Below the pieces are notes generated by a model. That model made no database searches. It was not told where the DNA came from and saw only the letters and a list, made by a program, of their open reading frames with translations. From contig NZ_SMMC01000210.1 in the NCBI RefSeq assembly GCF_009711445.1, forward strand, positions 1 to 54,937: a stretch of 54,937 nucleotides of DNA, read 5' to 3'. Position numbers and translations under genes: made by a program. How positions within the stretch are numbered: position 1 is the first letter of the stretch; the number at the start of each line of letters is the position of its first letter. Positions 8,626 to 15,743 of this stretch are shown here, piece by piece. The stretch comes from Curvivirga aplysinae (GTDB taxonomy: Bacteria; Pseudomonadota; Alphaproteobacteria; UBA8366; Aestuariispiraceae).

Positions 8626-9453
8626 ATGGAAGGCTTGTTAACAGCTGAAACACTTTATCTTGCCTTGGGCATGCTTGCTTGCGGTGCTGTTGCCGGTGTT
8701 CTTGCTGGTTTATTGGGCGTAGGTGGCGGAATTGTTATCGTCCCGGTTTTATATACGACGCTCGGCTTCCTTAATATTGACCCTGACATCCAAATGCATA
8801 TTGCGGTTGGTACGTCTCTTGCGACGATCATACCAACATCCATTTCGTCATCGCGTGCCCATCATAAACGTGGCGCCGTTGATTTCAGTCTTATAAAAAT
8901 ATGGGCCATTTCTATTGTCATTGGTGCTATTATTGGGATAGCGGTTGCCGGTCAGGTTAAAAGTCCGACACTAACAGCTGTCTTCGCTGTTATTGCTCTT
9001 ATCGTCGCTTTAAATATGTTAACCAACCCCAATGGCAAGGCGATTTGGCAAAGCTTACCCGATAAACTGGTCGCACAACCGATCGCAGCGGCTGTTGGTG
9101 GTTTCTCTGTCCTCATGGGCATTGGTGGAGGTACTTTAAGTGTTCCAATCCTGACCCTGTTCAACTTTCCAATTCATAGGGCAGTCGGCACAGCCGCTTT
9201 ATTTGGCTTGCTCATAAGTTTACCCGGAACGATTGGTTTTATTTATAACGGTTGGGGACATCCAAGCCTTCCAGCAGCAAGCCTAGGATATGTAAACCTC
9301 ATCGGTTTAGCGCTTATTTCACCAGTAACAATGCTTTTTGCGCCACTTGGCGCTAAAATCGCCCATAGTATTAGTAAAAAAGCATTACGGATCGCTTTTG
9401 GGATTTTCCTACTCTTAACAAGTATACGTATGTTTTCCGGAAAATTGTTTTAA
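8626..9453 (+). CDS. TauE/SafE family membrane permease
   Basis: A 275-residue integral membrane protein with about eight hydrophobic segments arranged as two homologous halves. It has the family's Gly-rich motifs LLGVGGGIVIVPVL (about residues 30-43) and MGIGGGTLSVPIL (second half). Members export or import sulfite, sulfoacetate, taurine-derived or other small organosulfur anions; the substrate is not shown by sequence. RBS AGGGATGAG precedes ATG 8626. Lying next to msrP may hint at sulfur oxyanions, but the two genes are 187 bp apart and probably separate units. Confidence 0.85.
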   Translation: MEGLLTAETLYLALGMLACGAVAGVLAGLLGVGGGIVIVPVLYTTLGFLNIDPDIQMHIAVGTSLATIIPTSISSSRAHHKRGAVDFSLIKIWAISIVIGAIIGIAVAGQVKSPTLTAVFAVIALIVALNMLTNPNGKAIWQSLPDKLVAQPIAAAVGGFSVLMGIGGGTLSVPILTLFNFPIHRAVGTAALFGLLISLPGTIGFIYNGWGHPSLPAASLGYVNLIGLALISPVTMLFAPLGAKIAHSISKKALRIAFGIFLLLTSIRMFSGKLF

Positions 9454-9458
9454 ATAGC

Positions 9459-9974
9459 CTAACGGCCCTGATAGTCCCGGCCATCCCGCGCGTAGCGGAC
9501 TGTGGCATAGACAATAACCATATCAGGATTCTTATGATCCTTCGCTAATGGTAAAAAAAGACATTCATCTAAAAGATGCATGTCTTTGTGGTCCATAACT
9601 TCATTATGTTCATAGAGAAATTTTCCGGTATTTAAGACGAGGTTATAATTATCTATCGCGGGATGTTCATTGGTCGCTAAATGCCCTTGGGCAACCAATC
9701 GCCCCGTGGGATCTTCTCCCCGCATCTCAACTTCCATGGTACCGACTAAACGATAACGAAGCTCACCGTCTTCGTTTTTATCAACCAAGGTTATACCCGG
9801 TAAAAAAGAGATCATCTCTTCAGGCGTAATATCCTGACGACCAGGCATTCCGTCTTCAGGCTGCTTGCTTTGCCAATATTCATAGAAAGCTTTAATTTTG
9901 GGATGGCAATATGTCAAAAAGCTCTCATCCTGACGTTGGTGATCCTTAATCAGTCTTTGAACAACGTTCGACAT
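9459..9974 (-). CDS. PAS_5 (DUF1457)-type PAS domain protein
   Basis: A 171-residue single-domain protein resembling the PAS_5 family common in Rhodospirillales: 'FYEYWQSKQPEDGMPGRQD' followed by a 'LPGITLVDKNEDGELRYRLVGT' type core and an ERGxDPTGR-like turn (RGEDPTGR). These PAS domains occur without any output domain; their role is unknown, possibly ligand sensing. RBS AGGAAAGG is clear. It lies 16 bp downstream of the U32 gene on the same strand and is probably co-transcribed with it. A second member is at 14003-14545. Confidence 0.75.
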   Translation of the reverse strand: MSNVVQRLIKDHQRQDESFLTYCHPKIKAFYEYWQSKQPEDGMPGRQDITPEEMISFLPGITLVDKNEDGELRYRLVGTMEVEMRGEDPTGRLVAQGHLATNEHPAIDNYNLVLNTGKFLYEHNEVMDHKDMHLLDECLFLPLAKDHKNPDMVIVYATVRYARDGRDYQGR

Positions 9975-9990
9975 ATTTACCTTTCCTAAA

Positions 9991-11715
9991 TTATTCTGCG
10001 GCAGATACCTGCTCTATAGATTGATCTGATAAAGTAAGATCTTCTTTCATATCTCGATCAAACATTTCGCCCTGCTTCTTTTGCTTTAGTAACATACGAG
10101 CTTTTTCATAAATAGGATCATTCCAGAAAATCATACAACCATTACAACCTTTACCGCAACAGCCTTCTGTACCCATGCGCGGGGTTTTAAGCTTACGGTC
10201 TTTACTGCGATCCTTAATGGATGTGCGGAGTTGTTCAGCGCGTTTTTCGTATGTGCTTTCTTTACCAAGGCCCGCTTCCATCATACGGACTTCATAATCC
10301 ACCTTCATACGATCCCATTGATCTTGGGTCAAAGGACGTTCTTTACGCAAGATAGTCATAACGGGGAAATTCTTTTTCAAATTTTCCAAATTTTCTTCAT
10401 GGAACAATGAAAAAGGAATACGAATTTGTGGTTTTTTGCCCGGTTGCACAACTTCTACGGTTTCACCACTACGAATATCTTCAAATTCATACATGCGGAT
10501 CATCATAGGGTCTTGTTGATACGGCGACATGAATTCAAGAACTTCACCTTTGGTAAGTTTATTCTTAATATCCACGATAAATGCATCATCGCGTACTTCT
10601 ATTATCTGGCCTGCATATTCGTAATCACCGATATTCTGATTATCATCATAGGCGTGGGAGTAATTTGTTAAGCGACCTTCATGAAACGCCAGAGTATAGC
10701 CACGGTTTGGTACCGCTGTTAATTCATCCAAATATTTCTTCGGGTTCCAGTTCTCGGGATCATCATACCAATCATCAATCGCCATGCGATAAGCACGTGC
10801 CACCATACCTGCATAATATGCAGATTTACCACGTCCCTCGACTTTTAAACTATCCACGCCAATTTTTAGATAATCATCCAGCTTCGGCATGATACAAAGA
10901 TCACGTGAATTCAGGATATATGATCCACGTGCATCTTCTTCCAATGGCATCAATTCACCTTGGCGATAATCTTCTTCCAAGAAGAATTCAAACTTATCCA
11001 TCTCTTCTTCGGACAGCTCCAATTCTTTTAAGGTACCATCTTTAAGGCGGATATGAACTTTATACCCCCAGCGGCAACTATTCGCACAAGCTCCTTGGTT
11101 TGCTCCGCGCTCTGCCATAAAGTTTGATAACAAACAACGACCTGAATAGGTCATGCACATGGAGCCATGTACGAATGCTTCCAGTTTAATATCTGGACAT
11201 TTCTCGCGGATCTCTGTTAGCTCTTCGTAAGAAACCTCACGACCAAGAACTGCCAACTTTGCCCCAATATCTTGCCAGAACTTCACCGACTGCCAGCTAC
11301 AAATATTTGCCTGTGTAGAAACATGAAGTTCAAGTTCTGGTGCTTTTTCCTTCACAAACATGAAGACGCCTGGATCAGCAACAATCAAACCATCTGGATT
11401 TACCTGACGAACTGTCTCAATATATTCATCAAGCTTATTGATGTCTTTGTTATGCGAAAACAGATTAAGCGTTAGATAGACGCGTTTCCCACGGGCATGG
11501 GCAAATTCTACACCTTCAATCACATCTTCCAGCGTCACACTTGATTTAGTGCGCAAAGACATATCAGGTGTTCCCATATAAACCGCATCCGCGCCATATA
11601 GAATTGCTACCTTCAGCTTCTCTAGAGAGCCGGCAGGCATAAGTAATTCCGAACGTCGTCCGGTTGCAGTTTGGTATGTTGTTTGTTTATCAGAAACAGC
11701 TTTCATGTCAGCCAT
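9991..11715 (-). CDS. Peptidase U32 family protein (TrhP/RlhA-like)
   Basis: A roughly 574-residue U32 family protein: N-terminal TIM-barrel-like U32 domain opening with ELLMPAGSLEKLKVAILYGADAVY-type motif, the signature FVHGSMCMTYSGRCLLSNF, and conserved cysteines of the ACANSCRWGY segment. Despite the peptidase name, characterised relatives hydroxylate RNA (TrhP: tRNA uridine 34; RlhA: 23S rRNA) from prephenate-derived chemistry, probably with an iron-sulfur cluster. A C-terminal extension ends with CCGKGCNGC, a further possible cluster site. The frame extends to a GTG at 11748, but ATG 11715 (or 11706) is more likely; no strong RBS decides. Which RNA it modifies is not determinable here. 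Confidence 0.8.
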   Translation of the reverse strand: MADMKAVSDKQTTYQTATGRRSELLMPAGSLEKLKVAILYGADAVYMGTPDMSLRTKSSVTLEDVIEGVEFAHARGKRVYLTLNLFSHNKDINKLDEYIETVRQVNPDGLIVADPGVFMFVKEKAPELELHVSTQANICSWQSVKFWQDIGAKLAVLGREVSYEELTEIREKCPDIKLEAFVHGSMCMTYSGRCLLSNFMAERGANQGACANSCRWGYKVHIRLKDGTLKELELSEEEMDKFEFFLEEDYRQGELMPLEEDARGSYILNSRDLCIMPKLDDYLKIGVDSLKVEGRGKSAYYAGMVARAYRMAIDDWYDDPENWNPKKYLDELTAVPNRGYTLAFHEGRLTNYSHAYDDNQNIGDYEYAGQIIEVRDDAFIVDIKNKLTKGEVLEFMSPYQQDPMMIRMYEFEDIRSGETVEVVQPGKKPQIRIPFSLFHEENLENLKKNFPVMTILRKERPLTQDQWDRMKVDYEVRMMEAGLGKESTYEKRAEQLRTSIKDRSKDRKLKTPRMGTEGCCGKGCNGCMIFWNDPIYEKARMLLKQKKQGEMFDRDMKEDLTLSDQSIEQVSAAE

Positions 11716-12104
11716 GGTCGATCCATCTGTACTTAAATTATTATCCACTTTTTTGTGAGTGGGCTTTCTATACCCTTATATAGCATGAAATTGCAAGTTT
11801 TCTCATAGAAAACGAAGAATTCTGGCTATGCAAAGCTGCTATGCAGCGAATGCAACTTGACTTGACCTGAAAAAACCTTCATTACCTGCGCCACCGAAAA
11901 AACATTCCGTGATTGCGCATAGAGGGTCGGCGACCAAACGCTGTAAAGAAATGCCCCTTAATCCGAATGCTGGTTTTAAATATTGATACTTCGTCACCCA
12001 CGAGTGCGCCTGGTTGAACGACAAACTGACAAACTAACAATAAAGTTGCTGTGGAATTCGCTACGGCCCAATTCTGTCTTTGTCATATACTTAAGGATGA
12101 GCCC
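11716..12104. other. Divergent intergenic region, U32 gene / DEAD-box gene
   Basis: No supported gene. It holds two small hairpins: GTTTTCT-cat-AGAAAAC (11797-11813) and GCTGC-tat-GCAGC (near 11832-11844). A TTGACTTGACC stretch near 11850-11860 could hold a -35. The divergent promoters of the flanking genes must lie here, but I cannot place them with confidence. Confidence 0.4.
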
Positions 12105-13982
12105 GTGAGCCATACGAATTTTGACGAATTCGGTCTGGATGACCGAATTCTACGTGCCCTTGCAGAAACCGGACATGAAGTCCCAACCCCAATCCAATCG
12201 CAAGCTATTCCAATGCTATTAGAAGGCAAAGATCTTCTTGCAGTTGCTCAAACAGGTACAGGTAAAACTGCCGCGTTTGCGATCCCAACAATCCAGTTAC
12301 TTTCTGAAAAACCAATTAAAGTTGGACCAAATGAAGTTCGTGCCTTGATCTTGGCACCAACCCGTGAGCTAGCTGAACAAATTCATAAAAACATGCGTAT
12401 CTATGCGAACCATTTCCGCATGAAGCATGTTGTTGTTTATGGTGGGACAACCTATCGTTTCCAAATTCAGGCAATGAAAAAAGGTGCAGACATTCTTGTG
12501 GCAACACCAGGTCGTTTAAAAGATTTGTTGGAACGTGGTGTTGTTAACTTAAACTTCCTTGAATTATTGATTCTTGATGAAGCTGACCGCATGTTAGACA
12601 TGGGCTTCATCCATGACATCCGCCAATTGATTGAGCATATGCCGGAAGAACGTCAATCCTTACTCTTCTCTGCAACCATGCCGCCAAAAGTAAAAGAACT
12701 TGGTGCAAGCTTGCTGCAAAATCCTGAATCTATCGAAATCACACCGGAATCTACACCTGTAGATCGTATCACTCAAAAAGTGATGTTTGTAAGTGCAACT
12801 GACAAACTAAACTTACTTATGAAGATCTTCAAAGAGCAAAAAGAAGAATTAGAACGCGTTATTATCTTCACAAAGACAAAGTGGAAAGCGGATAAAGTTG
12901 CGGCTCACCTAGATCGTTCTGGCACACCATCTGAAGCTATTCATGGTGATAAGAAGCAAGCAAAACGCCAACGTGTTTTGAATGCCTTCCAGAAAGGTAG
13001 AATTAAAGTACTCGTCGCAACAGATGTCGCCGCACGCGGTATTGATGTTAGTAACATTACTCATGTGATTAACTTTGAACTACCAATGGAGCCAGAAAAC
13101 TACGTCCATCGTATTGGCCGTACCGCCCGTGCGGGCACCACAGGTCATGCTATTGCATTTTGTGACAAGGCCGAAAAAGGCATCTTGAATTCCATTGAAC
13201 GTATTATGAATATGAAGCTGGATGTGGATGAAAATCATGATTTTCATGACGAGACAGCTGCAAATTCTGGCCGTAAGAAAGATGGTGGACGTTCTCGTAA
13301 CTCCCGTCCTTCAAAAGGCGGCGCGAAGAAAGAGCGTTGGAGCAAAGATCGCAAACAAGATCGCGCAGCTGCAAAAGATGCTCGTGCAAAAAGAGACCGC
13401 AAAAAAGCATCTGAAGATCAAGGTTTCTTTGATAATCCTTCTTCATATCAGGACAACGAAAAGAAACGCAGTCCGTTTAAGAAAGAACGTAGTTTTGATC
13501 GTGGACAAGATCGTGACGAACGAAAAGGTCGTAATGATGGCGGTGATCGCCAAGATCGTCGTGAACGCCGTGATCGTGACGACTATCCTGTACGCGGCGG
13601 ACGTTTTAACCGTGATGAACGCAATGATCGCAGCGGAGACCGAAAATCTCGTGGAGATAGACCACGTCGTGACAATCGTGAAGACCGTTTTGATCATAAA
13701 GAAAAAAGTGATTTTAAACGCAAAGATTCCAACCGTGGAGACCGCAAAGATTTCCGTGACAAAAATGACTTTGACCGTCCTTCACGTGATGATCGTAAAA
13801 CACGTGATCGCAAAAACGATGATCGTAAATGGACAAAAAAATCACGTGGTAAAAATGCGTCTGCTAAACCAGCATCTGACAGAAGCAAAGATATGCATAA
13901 AACATCCAAGCCACGTAAAGGACCAAGCAAGATGGATAGCGGTGGTGATCAACCACTCTTCAGAGGTCGCCCTAAGCGCTAA
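12105..13982 (+). CDS. DEAD-box RNA helicase, RhlE-like, with long charged tail
   Basis: A 625-residue ATP-dependent RNA helicase. The core (about 1-370) has the Q motif (PTPIQSQAIP), Walker A AQTGTGKT, DEAD in LILDEADRMLDMGF, SAT in LFSATMPP, and HRIGRTARAG. The remaining ~240 residues are low-complexity Arg/Asp/Lys/Gly, with many DRxD, RRD and RGG-like units: a disordered RNA-binding tail typical of cold or stress helicases working on ribosomes and mRNA. Start: GTG 12105 with AAGGA seven bases upstream; the frame reaches back to 12051, but that extension lacks family similarity. A strong terminator follows. Confidence 0.92.
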   Translation: MSHTNFDEFGLDDRILRALAETGHEVPTPIQSQAIPMLLEGKDLLAVAQTGTGKTAAFAIPTIQLLSEKPIKVGPNEVRALILAPTRELAEQIHKNMRIYANHFRMKHVVVYGGTTYRFQIQAMKKGADILVATPGRLKDLLERGVVNLNFLELLILDEADRMLDMGFIHDIRQLIEHMPEERQSLLFSATMPPKVKELGASLLQNPESIEITPESTPVDRITQKVMFVSATDKLNLLMKIFKEQKEELERVIIFTKTKWKADKVAAHLDRSGTPSEAIHGDKKQAKRQRVLNAFQKGRIKVLVATDVAARGIDVSNITHVINFELPMEPENYVHRIGRTARAGTTGHAIAFCDKAEKGILNSIERIMNMKLDVDENHDFHDETAANSGRKKDGGRSRNSRPSKGGAKKERWSKDRKQDRAAAKDARAKRDRKKASEDQGFFDNPSSYQDNEKKRSPFKKERSFDRGQDRDERKGRNDGGDRQDRRERRDRDDYPVRGGRFNRDERNDRSGDRKSRGDRPRRDNREDRFDHKEKSDFKRKDSNRGDRKDFRDKNDFDRPSRDDRKTRDRKNDDRKWTKKSRGKNASAKPASDRSKDMHKTSKPRKGPSKMDSGGDQPLFRGRPKR

Positions 13983-13987
13983 ATATG

Positions 13988-14018
13988 AAAAGGGGAAGTT
14001 CTTTAACTTCCCCTTTTT
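13988..14018. terminator. Terminator between helicase and PAS_5 gene
   Basis: Perfect 13-bp stem AAAAGGGGAAGTT/AACTTCCCCTTTT (13988-14000, 14005-14017) with a CTTT loop and T run. It overlaps the stop codon of the convergent PAS_5 gene and can work in both directions. Confidence 0.85.
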
Positions 14019-14545
14019 AAATTCAATACATTTTGCCGCTTAGAAAAATCAGTGTAAGTTACACATAAGATGACATTAACCAATTGATCATCATCGGATA
14101 ATGGCAGCATTACATATTCAAGATTTCTTACATATTTAGTGGAACGATGGGATGGTTTGCCATGATACCAGATAGGAATACCATCTTGGGCAACCATACG
14201 CATATTCATGTAACCAAGACTGTTATAAAAATCTTCTTCGATTTCATCCAAAAACTGCCCCGTTTTATCTTGTCCAACTTTTTCAACGATTTCTGTACCA
14301 GATAAGCGCACACGAAAACGCAACGGATTGTCATGAAATACATCTAACATCCATATACGAGGCATAAATTTTAGTAGGTCTGTGGGGTCTATATCTGCCC
14401 GAGAGGGAAAATTCCGTTTACCTTTACAAGACAACCAATACGCATAGAAATCTTTAATATCATCGCACATAAATTCCGTGGCATCCATTAAAGGGATTTC
14501 GGCTTTATTTATAAATTCAACCGGAATGTCCGGCGCGGTTAGCAT
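14003..14545 (-). CDS. PAS_5 (DUF1457)-type PAS domain protein, second copy
   Basis: A 180-residue single PAS domain. It shares the plan of the protein at 9459-9974: 'DFYAYWLSCKGKRNFPSRAD' before the core, a 'LPRIWMLDV'-type strand (FMPRIWMLDV), 'RFRVRLSGTEIVEKVGQDKTG' region, and a C-terminal beta strand with VILCVTYT. No output domain, membrane segment or signal peptide. RBS GAGGAG is clear. It sits directly downstream of the bamF-like gene on the same strand (23-bp gap) and may be its co-transcribed neighbour. Function unknown. Confidence 0.75.
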   Translation of the reverse strand: MLTAPDIPVEFINKAEIPLMDATEFMCDDIKDFYAYWLSCKGKRNFPSRADIDPTDLLKFMPRIWMLDVFHDNPLRFRVRLSGTEIVEKVGQDKTGQFLDEIEEDFYNSLGYMNMRMVAQDGIPIWYHGKPSHRSTKYVRNLEYVMLPLSDDDQLVNVILCVTYTDFSKRQNVLNLKRGS

Positions 14546-14568
14546 GTAATCTCCTCATAAAAAGAGAA

Positions 14569-15132
14569 TTAGAATAAAGAATTTTCACCTTCACGAATAA
14601 TCATTGGTGTATCGCCTTCGGTCACAGGACGTCCAAGACCTGCATTCTCGCTTAGACGCGCATCTTCCGCTTCAGGGTCAACGATAATGCCTGGTTCTTT
14701 AGTTTTCCAGAACATGAAATCATCAACGAAACTCTCGTTAGCACGGGCCAAAGCATCTGATTCAGAATCAATCACGTCACGGATATCAGCTTTCGCGCCA
14801 ACGGCCCCTGCTTCTTCAAGCATCGCAAATTCACCAGCATCGAACTGTGCTTGCACATTCGCTGCTGTTTTCCGTTTTTCACGACTACTTTGCAAACCAA
14901 ACAAAGCGGCTTCGGCTTGACCTTTCACACGATCTTCTTCCGCTCGTTTGTCACGTGGATCAGGTGGACGCAAACCAAAATCAGGTGGCAATACCAACGG
15001 TGCACGTGTTGCAACCGCAAATTCGTCCGGTGCTTCTTTCTCTAGCCCTAGAACTTTACCTACGCTGCCACCACATGCCGTTAATAAGCTTAAACCAGCG
15101 GTTAAAAAAATTGATCTGACTAATACAGACAT
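14569..15132 (-). CDS. DUF3035 lipoprotein, BamF-like
   Basis: A 187-residue lipoprotein. The signal peptide ends in lipobox LTAC (Cys about residue 20), followed by the DUF3035 signature APDEFAVATRAPLVLPPDF and a Pro-rich GLRPPDPRD. In Caulobacter the DUF3035 lipoprotein BamF belongs to the outer-membrane beta-barrel assembly complex. The rest is polar and probably helical. It lies downstream of ribF-ileS-lspA on the same strand, next to the lipoprotein signal peptidase that would process it. RBS AAGGA precedes ATG 15132. Family assignment is firm; the Bam role is transferred from Caulobacter. Confidence 0.85.
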   Translation of the reverse strand: MSVLVRSIFLTAGLSLLTACGGSVGKVLGLEKEAPDEFAVATRAPLVLPPDFGLRPPDPRDKRAEEDRVKGQAEAALFGLQSSREKRKTAANVQAQFDAGEFAMLEEAGAVGAKADIRDVIDSESDALARANESFVDDFMFWKTKEPGIIVDPEAEDARLSENAGLGRPVTEGDTPMIIREGENSLF

Positions 15133-15198
15133 ACCTGCATCCTTACCATTAATCTACCATGTAATATATGGCGATTCTTTTCTCATCGATCAAGCAAT

Positions 15199-15738
15199 TT
15201 AAGCTGCTTCATCCTTTTTGACAATAAAGCCTTCTAGCAAAACAAGAATGGCGCCTACCGTAATCGCGCAATCGGAAATATTAAACGCTGGCCAATGATA
15301 ATTTCCTACAAAAAAATCAAGAAAATCAAAAACCGCCCCAAATCGTATACGATCCATTATATTGCCGACAGCCCCCCCCAAAATTAGGCCTAAACTAAAC
15401 GCAAGAAATCTATTATTTGCCTTTGTAAGCCAAACCATCATCCCAACTGCGATTGCGCTTGTAACAATAACCAATATCCATCTGGTCATATCCGCGGAGT
15501 TACTAAACAAACCAAAGCTGACGCCTTGGTTCCAAACCGTCACCAAATTGAAAAATGGCAGAAGCTCAATGCGATCTACCCAAGGAAAACCTTGCTGAGG
15601 TGGCCAGAAGGATAAATTGAATACGCCTTCCAGCATCCACCATTTACTCACCTGGTCGGCAACTGCGCAAATCACAGCTACCGTTAATCCCAGTTTCATA
15701 AATGGATATTTATCTGCCAATGTTTCACTTTCAGACAA
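15199..15738 (-). CDS. lspA: Lipoprotein signal peptidase (signal peptidase II)
   Basis: LspA cleaves prolipoprotein signal peptides at the lipid-modified Cys in the inner membrane. The 179-residue protein has four hydrophobic segments and the catalytic dyad motifs GNIMDR (Asp129) and FNISD (Asp156), with the 27-residue spacing of E. coli. The start is a TTG at 15738, supported by GGAG eight bases upstream; the five-base gap to the ileS stop means the RBS lies within the end of ileS, so translation is probably coupled. The ileS-lspA order is conserved in proteobacteria. Confidence 0.95.
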   Translation of the reverse strand: MSESETLADKYPFMKLGLTVAVICAVADQVSKWWMLEGVFNLSFWPPQQGFPWVDRIELLPFFNLVTVWNQGVSFGLFSNSADMTRWILVIVTSAIAVGMMVWLTKANNRFLAFSLGLILGGAVGNIMDRIRFGAVFDFLDFFVGNYHWPAFNISDCAITVGAILVLLEGFIVKKDEAA

Positions 15739-15743
15739 AGGTC

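Noticed and set aside
13222-14043. Long overlapping plus-strand frame in the tail of the DEAD-box gene.
   Set aside because: It is a product of the repetitive charged coding sequence and it runs through the terminator; no domain or RBS.
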